This document shows positions 14,506-55,020 of a stretch of 64,000 nt of DNA, in pieces. The number at the start of each line of letters is the position of its first letter. The stretch's first letter is position 1. Origin of the DNA: Chaunax sp. Z400 (Eukaryota; Chordata; Actinopteri; Lophiiformes; Chaunacidae); assembly GCA_037577475.1 (NCBI GenBank), contig CM075184.1, forward strand, positions 30,649,094 through 30,713,093, given 5' to 3'. The notes under the pieces were generated by a model that saw only the letters and a program-made list of their open reading frames with translations, searched no databases and was not told the DNA's origin. Position numbers and translations under genes: made by a program.

Positions 14506-15721
14506 CATTATGCTGGCTACATGATCAGCTGAGGCTGCATGACAGAGGAAAAAAGAATCACAAAACAACTCCACCACTGGTTATTAAGGGACTCAAAACA
14601 AAGATGAGAACAGTAGACTGTAGCGTCACAGTACAGATCTGTTCAAGGGGTTTTTTGTTTTCACGTGCACGTGTGTGTCTCTGCTACACAACCCCGAACA
14701 GACAGTCCCTGTCCGGATCCATCAAGCTGTAAAATTATTCTAAACACATGAGCGATTACAACAAGCTTCCCATCATATCAGAATGAGATCAATCACAGCA
14801 TCACAATGGATAATTGGACACAAATGGCAAAGGCCAATGTATGTGTCGCGATTCATATTACAGTTTTTCCATGAATGAATGGCTTAGGCATTACAGCAGT
14901 GCATGGATCTGCTGATCCATGACCAATAATCTATTCCCAGCCTACTGTAGTGCTGCTCTATGATCTTATGTACCTAATAAACAACAAATGAGCTCTATAG
15001 CTAAAAAAATCAATGCCCTGCTTGTTTTCTCACTTGATTTTTAACACTATGAACTTTAGCTGAGAGACAGTGCTGACAAAGCAGTTTTGTTAAACTCACC
15101 ATTTGAAAACATTTAAAATGTAATACTTGATTCTGGCTATAGACAATGAAAGTGATGAAGCTCTTCCATCATAGAAAAGCAGTTACTGGAAACAAACATA
15201 GACCACCTTCATTTACGCGGGCAGAACTGACAAAGGGATTAGTGCTGTAATCATCCAAATGATACACAGCCAACACAAACCACATGGTTGTCATCCTTTT
15301 GTAGATGATGAGCGAAATGTATCAATAGGCACTGCATTATCATCCAATCCCAGGGTTTATGCATTTTTCACTCATCTTTTCTTTACAAACATACACCAGT
15401 TTACAAGCGCCAGCACCAATGACTTTAAGCATATGAGCAAACAGCTTTTATCAGCAGAACTGCATTTTCTAGTGAAGAAACACGTGACTTTACGAGATAC
15501 TGTTTTCACAACTACGCAAACTCTTATTGCCAGTCTGAGAAATCTAAATTTAATTCAATGTTTAATCTACGTAACAATGTTAAAAAAGATCCACTTTACA
15601 ACTCCAGTTGGGGAAATGTTGAAATGAAGGAACCGTATAAAAAAATCATGGCTGACCTTTAAATGAGGAGACATGACTCACTGACATGTGCATATAATGC
15701 CCAGCTTATTTGCAATGCATT

Positions 15722-15840
15722 AGAGCTGCAAAAATTAGTCGAATACCTGATTAATATATTGACAGGAAATTAATCTGAAACTATTTTGATAATTGATAGA
15801 TCATTTCAGTAATATTCAAGCAAAAATGTAGATATTGGTG
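15722..15840. repeat. Dispersed fish repeat (AGAGCTGCAA...ATTAGTCGA type)
   Basis: The text AGAGCTGCAAAAATTAGTCG, followed by a GGAAATTAATCTGAAACTATTTTGATAATTGAT-like block, matches a very common fish interspersed repeat I know as AGAGCTGCAACGATTAGTCGATTAATCG. This copy is diverged. I do not assign it to a class from sequence alone. Confidence 0.5.
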
Positions 15841-16034
15841 GAGGTCGATCGATAGTTGGTTTTCTAAGGCCAGTTTAATAACTATAAATTGAAGCAAGAA
15901 AAAAAAAAAGACAGCAGATTATGATCCGTCTCTGGATTCAAATGTGCATAGTGGTGGAACATCATGAGTTGTCTAATGCTTGGCCAATTTCTAGTTTGAC
16001 TATGACTATAAACTTTTTTTTTTGTGCAAAATGT

Positions 16035-16250
16035 TTAACTATAAAATCTGTGTCCAAGGATACAGATGACCCCACTACTGGAAAAACTTTGGATAGACAA
16101 TAACCTCTAGCATAATAGAAAAATAGCAGAAACACCTCAGTTCAAATGTGCCAAAAATATCAAAATAAGCCAATTATAAAACACACACCTTTAGGGCCCC
16201 AACAAAGCATGTGTGAAATTTTACTGAATTCTGTCCAGCAGTTTTTGAGG
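16035..16250 (+). repeat. Dispersed repeat family A, copy 1
   Basis: This stretch is recognisably similar, in the same orientation, to 32187-32430. Shared blocks are AACTA(T/C)AAAAT, GTCCAAGGA, CTACTGGAAAAA, ACACCTTTAG(G/A)GCCCCA, AAAGCATGTG and GAATTCTGTCCAGC(A/G)GTTTTTGAGG. The two copies lie about 16 kb apart, one left of tent4b and one in its first intron, so this is an interspersed repeat and not a local duplication. No coding capacity is visible. Confidence 0.65.
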
Positions 16251-17320
16251 ACTGACAAGAGCAACCCGACATACGTCCTTTGGTGGGGGCGTAAAAATAC
16301 CCTAAAACATTATGTCGAAGAAAGAAAAAGAAAAAAAAAAAGCTCCAGAATCTGCATCAGTGCCATTATCTACCTCAATTTTTATCAACACTTCCTTTGC
16401 CCAAGATCAACCCCTAATCAAAATTTCATCAGTTTCCGTTGTCAACTTTTCAGGACATCTTGCAGATCAAACAATGTTGATTTAAAAACTCTTATTGCTA
16501 AACATTAAAGCTGTACATGATGCAGGAACTGAAGAACCAGCTGCTGTTAAACAGGAACTTTTTTCAGTCCTACGGCATTTAAAATGTACAAACTGTGTTG
16601 TTTTATGCAGCAGTTTTTATGATAAGATGAAAATCACCAGAGACTATGATATGACTTACAGAGACTCTAGACCTGCTAAAGCCTGAGCATCATGGAAGAG
16701 ATATGAAGAGATAAACTCTCCTCTTTCAAATCATCATCTTAGCAGCAGCATTTTTGAATGCTGCATGGGCCTAAAAAAAAAATCACTTCCTGCCCTGAAA
16801 ATATGTTAGGGTCAGGCTAAGTTGGAGGAACACCAAGCCACTGACAAAACACAACTGGTAGACCTGTACTTCACTACAAAAACTCCATTAGGATGGACAC
16901 TGAAGCAACGTGTAAAACAAACTCCTCATGACTGTGTAAGAAACATAGCATAGTTTCACACATATTCTTCTGACTAACCCTAATCAAATTTACGTTTAAA
17001 ATTGAATTATAAAATTACGTAGAGACTCAAAGTGGACAGTTCAAGTGAGCCAAATTGAGCAGCCTCGTAGTCTCACGAAGTTAAATGTTACACGAGCCCA
17101 TGTAACCCGAAATACATCAAACTCCTTACTACTCTTAACTCATATTTAACCGTGTGAGCAAACAGGTGAAAACGCCGCATGGAAATAGAAAAAAAAAATA
17201 CTTCCAAAGCTTGGCAAAAATCTACAGCTTTGGTTTAAAGTTCGACCCAAATTTAAAGCTTTTTGACGTGAAAACTTTTGGACTGAGAAGTCAAGTCTTT
17301 GTTTAAACGAAGCAACTCAC

Positions 17321-17600
17321 CTTGAGCCGTGTGGAAACGACCACACGGTTTTCATGTTGTCAAGTTTCCCCAGGAGCCATTGTTCTATATTTAAAAGCGT
17401 TTAAGTGTCTTACCTGTCAGACTTCAGCTAGTCCGGTGAAGATAAATCTACTGATGTCCTGTACGTTGCTGCACAGGAGCGCGTGCGGTCCCCGTGCTCC
17501 TCTATGACTGTCAGTCCGCGCGCTCCTCTGAGCGAAGACGCCCCTCCTCCATCTCCCTGTCAGACAGACACGCGCAGGCTTGCCGACGCTCTCACGCACG
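17321..17600 (-). promoter_or_regulatory. Putative CpG promoter and untranslated first exon
   Basis: The core at 17440-17590 is rich in CG dinucleotides in otherwise AT-rich DNA. Reading the minus strand, it is followed by two good splice donors: CTGACAG|GTAAGA with last exon base 17414, and CTCAAG|GTGAGT with last exon base 17321. That pattern fits the 5' end of a minus-strand gene with alternative donors 93 bp apart. No start codon with a recognisable protein follows. In human 16q12 the gene downstream of TENT4B is ADCY7, which has untranslated 5' exons, so it is the candidate. The identity is inferred only from neighbours. Confidence 0.45.
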
Positions 17601-17849
17601 TTTATATTTCTTAATTTTATCTTTACTTTCCAAGACACAAGCCCCAATTTCAAATAAATAATAAATTTATAGTCTAAAAGTAAAGAAAGTATTCTCGAGC
17701 TGTTTGAGAGTGCTTCTCATGTTCGACACCAAGTCAAAACTGTATTGATTAATTCTGTGAGCATTCAACTGCTTTAAACATTAAGCATTACCAAAAAACA
17801 AGAAAAAAAATACTATTCCCATTATTATTGTCATTTAAATTACAGGAGC

Positions 17850-17919
17850 TTATGCAAACTCAAATGTGAAGTTTTACTGAGGCACATGCCTCAGTAAAAC
17901 GGGACTAGCAACGTCCCTG
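17850..17919. mobile_element. Fragment of the 18207 hAT MITE family
   Basis: The segment shares the right-terminal part of the 470-bp element next door: CTCAAATGTGA, then TTTTACTG, then GTAAAACGGGACTAGCAACG and GTCCCTG. Positions 17871-17900 form a perfect palindrome with 14-bp arms (GTTTTACTGAGGCA) and a 2-base spacer, apparently made by loss of the interior between two inverted blocks that are farther apart in the longer copy. The left end is missing. Confidence 0.55.
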
Positions 17920-18206
17920 CTACTTTCCATATGAATTTGAATTGCAATATGTGGACTTCAAACTAACCAGTGACACTCTAAAAGTCAGACTACAACTCAA
18001 AGGCAAAACAAAAGCTTGTCTCAGTAGGTGGTTTAATTGCACTGTTTTATTGCATGGATTGTAATAGCTGCAGAGAAACAACTTTCAGAAGAGTACAGTG
18101 GGTCTGAATCCATCCTGCAGTGAAGAGAAATAGTCAGTGGACATTCAGATGGCACGAATATTCACCTTTTTCCTTATCAGTCTTCCACAAGACCAGGGCT
18201 TCTATC

Positions 18207-18676
18207 CAGGGGCATTGCTAGACATAAAGCTCCACGGGGGCACGAGCCCCCATTACTTATCACCAAAATGAGATCAATGCTATTTTTTACGAACTTTCTT
18301 TTGTCACATTGTTTTATCACACCTCAATCCTGATTCTAGTTTCACAAGATAGATAAATTATTGAGTGCATGCAGCAGTGCACCAGCTAAAACATACACAC
18401 TGCAGTGTGTGGACATGTGAGCTGTGGTGTTCAGACTCAGACAGCAAGGTGGACGCTTTAGGGCTTGTATTTTGGGTAAAGCGGCATTGCATTGACATTG
18501 AGGATTGTGGTTTAAAAAAAAGAAAGACAAAGAATAAAAAATTTCCATTATTGATCTTGATTATTTCACTGCCAAATATGGGAGGTTGTTAAAACTCAAA
18601 TTTGAGATTTTACTGAAGTACAGCAGATCAATACTGGAGCAAAAGCCCTAGTAAAATGGGTCTAGCAATGCCCCTG
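18207..18676. mobile_element. Complete non-autonomous hAT element (470 bp)
   Basis: The left end, CAGGGGCATTGCTAGAC, is the exact reverse complement of the right end, GTCTAGCAATGCCCCTG: 17-bp perfect terminal inverted repeats. They are flanked by CTTCTATC (18199-18206) and CTTCTATT (18677-18684), an 8-bp target duplication with one mismatch. Ends beginning CAGGGG with an 8-bp duplication are diagnostic of the hAT superfamily. There is no transposase frame inside, so it depends on an autonomous relative. A second copy lies at 62230-62609 and a fragment at 17850-17919. Confidence 0.85.
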
Positions 18677-20642
18677 CTTCTATTATAGACTGCATTTTAA
18701 CCGCAATTGTCACACTGAGTGTGGGGGGGGACAAAATACAGTACTTCTGACTTTTTAACACAAAGTATAATAGTCTACAAGTTATAACATGGACTTAAAT
18801 GTGCTTCGCTGTCTTAACACATTAGATGAAATTTGCTCGATGGTGAACATGCCATCCTGTAACTGCAGTGGTCATAGTAATGATGTACCGTACAATGTGA
18901 AGTGGTTGTTATTGCTGGCTCCTTATTTCTTTCACTGTGGGTGACTGATGTCACATTTGGGAGAGAGACAATAAGGGCTTGTGGTGTCCTTTGGTGTGTT
19001 GATCCCTCCAGCAAGCACTCAATTCAATGGGTTTTCTTAATGCAGCTGCTCATTCAATTGAAATATTGGGATGTTACAGAGATAAACCATCTAAATGCTG
19101 ACAATAAGCCCAAATTCTATGGATTCAAAGTTGATGCGATACCTCCACCTACAGGTTACTTGTTGTACTGCGCTGCCTGTGGGCATTGAAGTGTACAATA
19201 TGTTGCTGATAGTTTATAACACTAAATAAAAATTAGCTCCCTTTTAAACTAAGTAGACCAGCCACATTAAAACAAAATTCTCACCGAGAACTTGTAAAAC
19301 GGCCTCTTAAACTTTCCAAAGTAAGTTGGTCACTCAACTGTCACTGAAAAGGAAAAAAAAAGAAAGAAAAAAAACCCCAATCAAATAACTGTAGCATTTT
19401 ACTGTACCTGAATTCAACTTTTCTGACCCCGCCAAACTTATCATAGTTCAAAAATAGGATTCAAAGATATTGGCTCTGATGTTAATACATTTATCCATAA
19501 TATGTTCATGTAATTAATAAAAAATAAATACATTTCACAAATACAAATGATTTTACAGTGGGTAACTTACCAAAGGAATAGATTATCACCCACGGTTGTA
19601 TGTTAACACTTTCTCTCGAGTGTAGGACTCCTCAATAAAACCATCATCATCTCTTGTTAATTTAAATTTGTAGTCTTAAAGCCTTTATTCTGCTGTAGCT
19701 GTGCTATTGAGCTTGGTGAGAAACCAGGCAGCATCCAGTCTTTTTATAGGGCTGTGAGTATTGGCTCACTAAAGTCCTAATCTTAACACTGTAGCACACT
19801 TGCAGTGAGCAACCAGGAGTTAAAGTAGTTGCTGATGATTTATGTTGGCAATGCCAAACCAGTCCTTGGCTTTGGCCAAAAAGCTGCGGGCAAGTTTACA
19901 TGTCATCAATCGGTATATCTTATAAAAAGGTCATATGAAACATTTTTGTCTTACTTGCCTTTTTAAACCTGTCTTGCTTATGCATTTTTTTGTTGTTTTT
20001 TTTACAAATCTTCATATAACCTGTTTTTCGACATAAAAACGATTGAACCAACAGAAAAATCAATCAACAAAAAAATCTCATGCATAAGTTATGTCCCACT
20101 CTCAATGATTGCATTTGTAAGCTACCATCATAAAAAATCTGTTTATATTTTTGTCTGCTGTTCAACTAACATTTTTGTTTTTGTATATTTTATGTCATTT
20201 CCTTTTTCTTCTTTTTGTGATAAAATTTTTTTATCAGTTTTTCCAGCCAGCAGTTGCAGGTATTGCTCCACAGAAGATTCCAGACACCCGACCTGTCTAT
20301 TCCTGTACAGCAGGAGGCGCAAGAGGCAAGTAGTGTAGGTGCTGGCTGTGGAAAGGGAAATCCGCTCTGTATAAGAAGCTGGTGGGAAGCAAACAAGTAT
20401 TTATCCATCGTGATTTCGGTTCAGGTCCAAGAAATTAAATCCCATTTCCTATAACAATTTTTTTTTGTTCTTTTCTCTGCTGGAAATCGTTGCTTGTCAC
20501 CCCGAAAAGCTTGGAAGAGAGACAAGATACTGCAGATGTGTTAATACGTCTAACAACCTCCATGGGCTGGAGTCTGGCAGCAGAAGTCGGACAGGACTGT
20601 CAGTCGGTTGCAGACAATGCTTGGGGGGGGACGAGGTCTCCA
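18677..20642. other. tent4b 3' flank, probably containing its 3' UTR
   Basis: No coding exon is seen. The tent4b stop codon ends at 20643 on the minus strand, so the 3' UTR runs leftward from here. The first clear minus-strand AATAAA I see (TTTATT on the plus strand) is at 19684-19689, about 950 bases past the stop. It is a plausible but unproven cleavage signal. The rest is AT-rich unique-looking sequence. Confidence 0.4.
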
Positions 20643-41508
<20,866 letters not shown>

Positions 41509-41940
41509 CAAACGAAACTGTAGGCAAACCGCCCCCCCACCCCACCACCGAGCAACGCTGAGCTCGTGTGCAGCTAGCCAGGTCGCTAGCGAACGTTAGC
41601 TAGCCTGATATAGCTTCGTTATAGCCGCAGCTAGCTGAGGTTCTCCGCTGCCCCTTACTTCTAGAATTTGGTAAAAACACGTTCCTTAGTGGTGACAGTA
41701 CACATACAGTTGTAAGTAGAAAGCATCCACATGAAATACTACGAGAGTGTGAGTCAAGAATTAAAAACGGTAGCTCAAAGTTAAGGTTGAGGACCGCAGA
41801 GGCGTGCATCTGCTGCTTGTCGAAGCGCTTCTGACCCTTTCCTCTTAATCGTATTTCCGTCAATGGCGGAGAGTACGTTCTTACGGCGCATGCGCGGACC
41901 AATTGCGGAGAGGCGTAGAAGCAGTCATTACGCAACAGAC
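41509..41940 (-). promoter_or_regulatory. tent4b: tent4b promoter and 5' UTR region
   Basis: This segment directly upstream of the tent4b start codon is CpG-rich. It contains GCGCATGCGC at 41886-41895, a perfect NRF1 core, followed by a CCAAT box at 41899-41903 on the plus strand, 390 bp from the ATG. Between them and the ATG lie several GCTAGC and GTTAGCTAGC repeats (41572-41640) that could fold if transcribed. The transcription start is not visible from sequence. An NRF1-driven CpG promoter would fit a housekeeping RNA-processing gene. Confidence 0.6.
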
Positions 41941-44271
41941 AAGCTGATTTTTGTTATATAACAAGGGCTGATTTATTTTTCTCCGAAGTGAAATGGACAG
42001 AATGTTAAGATTTTAAAAATGAATTGTTTTGCCAAATACAATTCTTTGAGCCACACAGATTCTGCCCGTAACCAAGGTTTAAGTTTACATACAATTTAAA
42101 TTGAACATTTTTAGTATGAAACAAAACTCCCAAGATGTAAATGCACAATATTATATAAGGTAGCATCGAATTTGAATACCTGCAGGTAACAAGGGGTAAT
42201 AAATCGAATAAGGTAGTAGCTAACAATGATTTTATAATTAATATGTAACCTAGAAGGCATTCAGAGTGCAAACCTCAGCTCAGTTTCCCCATTATGTCTT
42301 TGCACCCAAAAGTAATAGCCCCATGATGGCTTGACCCTCGTAATGACCCCTTGACCATGTAAATCTACCTCTAGCATTGGAATCATATTGGTATTATTAT
42401 TAATTTGATAGTCATTCAAGTAAAATTATATTTTACTCATGAGTTTTGTTTGGGATATAGCTCAGTATTGTTTGAACATACATCAAATTTGACACCTAAC
42501 TGACTCAGCACAGTTTCAGCTACAATTTCATTTTAGGTGCATGTACGTAGCATTATTATTTGCTTTCTCAGTAGCAAATTTTCTGTGAACCCTATAAAAT
42601 CTAAACAATCTGGATCACTACATCCAAAATATTCCTTGGATCCAGCTCATACTTAGATGTGTGGTAGATCTTATGGGGATGTCTATGTGTACCTGTTGAT
42701 TGTAATTCCCCCTATACTTTAAAAAAGAAAAGAAAATCTTTTTTTTTTTTTTAAAGAATCCTTTAAAAAAATGTCTGGATCACCACCAATATCTAATGGA
42801 TTGTTCCTTGGGCCATACCCTTTCTCTCCACAGAAAACCTCAGCCAAATGTATGCATAACTTTCTGAGTAATCCTGCTAACAAGCAGACAAACACATGAA
42901 CCAATGTTGACAAAAACATAGCCTCCTTGGCAGAGATGATTATTTGGGGGTACTCAGTTAATCATATAGACTACGGAACACATAAAAAAATGCCCCCCTA
43001 ACAGTCTAAAGCCTCCTCAACTAATTCTAAGTAAAATAGAATCATACCTAAATACTGCTCAGTCATAGTTCAGCTATCTTTTCATTGACTAGTGACTAGT
43101 GACACCATTTGGTAAGACATATAAAAAACCCTTGTGCATATTACTCCAAAAATATCATGCAAAAGAAAACACTTAAGAAAATGCTTAAGAAATCAGAATT
43201 TATTTCAAAAAAAAGTATTCATTCATAGCCTGATGACATATTCTCCCTCAGATGTATCTTTTGACATTGTCTAGAAATCAGTGATATGCGATTTTATTTA
43301 CATTTCCCTGACAAGCTGTGGGAATCAAGGGAAGCTGTATCTGACTCTTAGAACATAAGAACCATCACACAGTTCCTTTTAACATTTAGGGATATGCCAT
43401 TCGTGGGTGCAAGTCAGCATTTGAGTTTACTGCATTAATGAAAGCTAATGCATTTTCTTTATTAGTTAGTCAAAACACGATGAACTAGAGTTCAGGTGCA
43501 AAATAGATGGCACCAACCTGCTTAGAGATTGGAGATGAAGGTAGCAAGGAGAGGCAGAGCTAGAGAATGGGCACATATTTATAAATGCTAAAACATTTGT
43601 CTTCTTTTTCACAACCTTGGCAGTTATTGTATGAAACCCTTTCACCTTAGTAAATTGCTAAAATAACACATCTCTCTTTAGAGTAAGTTAATTTCTATCT
43701 CAACAGAATTATGATTCTATCATACAATATCCATAACACAAAATCTTCTCCTTTTTCATTAAGCAGTGACACTACTATCTTAACTTTAAACGGATGGTTA
43801 GCTCTAATAGTTCTGCATCTCACTCTTTGCAAACATCAAGTTGTAGCCCATTGAAACATGGGATAAAATTAAGGGTGCACCAGCAAACTTGTCAGCTCTC
43901 CACACCTGAACTACTTAAAAAAGGACATGATAATGTAAAAATTCCAGTCTATTTTGGGTTGAATGACACATATCAATGGAGGGAGAAAAAATAAAAATAT
44001 TTCCTTACTGCAATTTGCCGTAACTAATAACTAATTAGATTTCACCTCATCTTTCTCCACAAAAAAATAAACTCTTACATAATGAATTATTAAAACAGAG
44101 AATATTAACAATGAAACCAAGCAGAAATAAATGGCTCACTACAAACATAATAAATACTCGGATGTTTTCACGACCACATTCTGGTCCGTTCTATGCTCCT
44201 GCTGGCTTATCTGTCCAAATCAAGCAGGTTGACCAGGCTCACCTGATGACAATATAAAGCAAAGAAAGTCT
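41941..44271. other. Spacer between heatr3 3' end and tent4b promoter
   Basis: No gene is seen. It contains repeat family B at 42631-42938, and the heatr3 3' UTR must begin at its right end. Candidate minus-strand AATAAA signals (TTTATT on the plus strand) occur near 43198, 43293 and 43458, roughly 0.8-1.1 kb past the heatr3 stop. I cannot choose between them. Confidence 0.5.
42631..42938 (+). repeat. Dispersed repeat family B, copy 3
   Basis: Same family and orientation as 33691-33998, with the same ordered blocks. It ends AGCCTCCTTGGCAGAG, whose reverse complement starts the copy at 44414. It lies between tent4b and heatr3. Confidence 0.65.
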
Positions 44272-54407
<10,136 letters not shown>

Positions 54408-55020
54408 TTCAACTGCTATTAAAGTGCCAACTGCGCAGATAGCGTGATTTTCTTCTTTAAAATCGAAAGCCTCAAACACACAGTCCGGCTTTAGCCTGGG
54501 TGGAGGCCATGTGGAAGATTGCTCCCTGCCGTAAAGTGGTTGTTGCTAACAGAAAGCAGAGCAGCTGTCGCAAACAAAGTCGTGAAACGTATGACTTCAG
54601 TAGTTAATAGCAAACATCAAATAAACCACATGTAGAGGGTTTACAGGTAACAAGACAGAAATAGACATGGCACATTTTTACTTCTCAAGTATTTAATAGG
54701 TAAATAACTTTAAAAATAGAAACTTCTTGATAAAACACATGCTCAACATAAGAAACAGAAATAAACACATCTGAATTCACACCACTTAAGTAAAATATAT
54801 CAATTACGTGAGCCGATCAGCAGCTTTAATAGTGACATCAGCACACTGTTAAAAAGAATCAGTCAGTTCATTTCTTCTTTCTTTCAAGTGCATTCTCAAC
54901 ATGATGACATTTGTCTCAGTGCTGTCCCGACCACCTGAGGGACTCAGACGCTGAGCGATCAGTTGGTCATCAACAAAGCCCAGGTACATCGTCTGACCAC
55001 CCTACGGAGGTTTGGAGTTA
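54408..55020 (-). promoter_or_regulatory. heatr3 promoter and cnep1r1 3' UTR
   Basis: Only 613 bp separate the cnep1r1 stop from the heatr3 start on the same strand, so this must hold both the cnep1r1 3' UTR and the heatr3 promoter. A minus-strand ATTAAA (TTTAAT at 54692-54697 on the plus strand) is a candidate poly(A) signal for cnep1r1, about 330 bases past its stop. The region 54480-54560 is moderately GC-rich and is the likely heatr3 start region. Confidence 0.45.

Noticed and set aside
15259..15627. 122-codon plus-strand frame left of tent4b
   Set aside because: The translation has no recognised motif and irregular composition, and there are no supporting splice or promoter signals.
41509..41511. 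Start of TENT4B one codon earlier
   Set aside because: The codon before the ATG is TTG; homology starts at the ATG ending at 41506 (MDPRIAW).
54408..54479. In-frame N-terminal extension of HEATR3
   Set aside because: The frame stays open upstream but begins at a GTG, and the ATG at 54407 has a good context and matches the conserved N-terminus.
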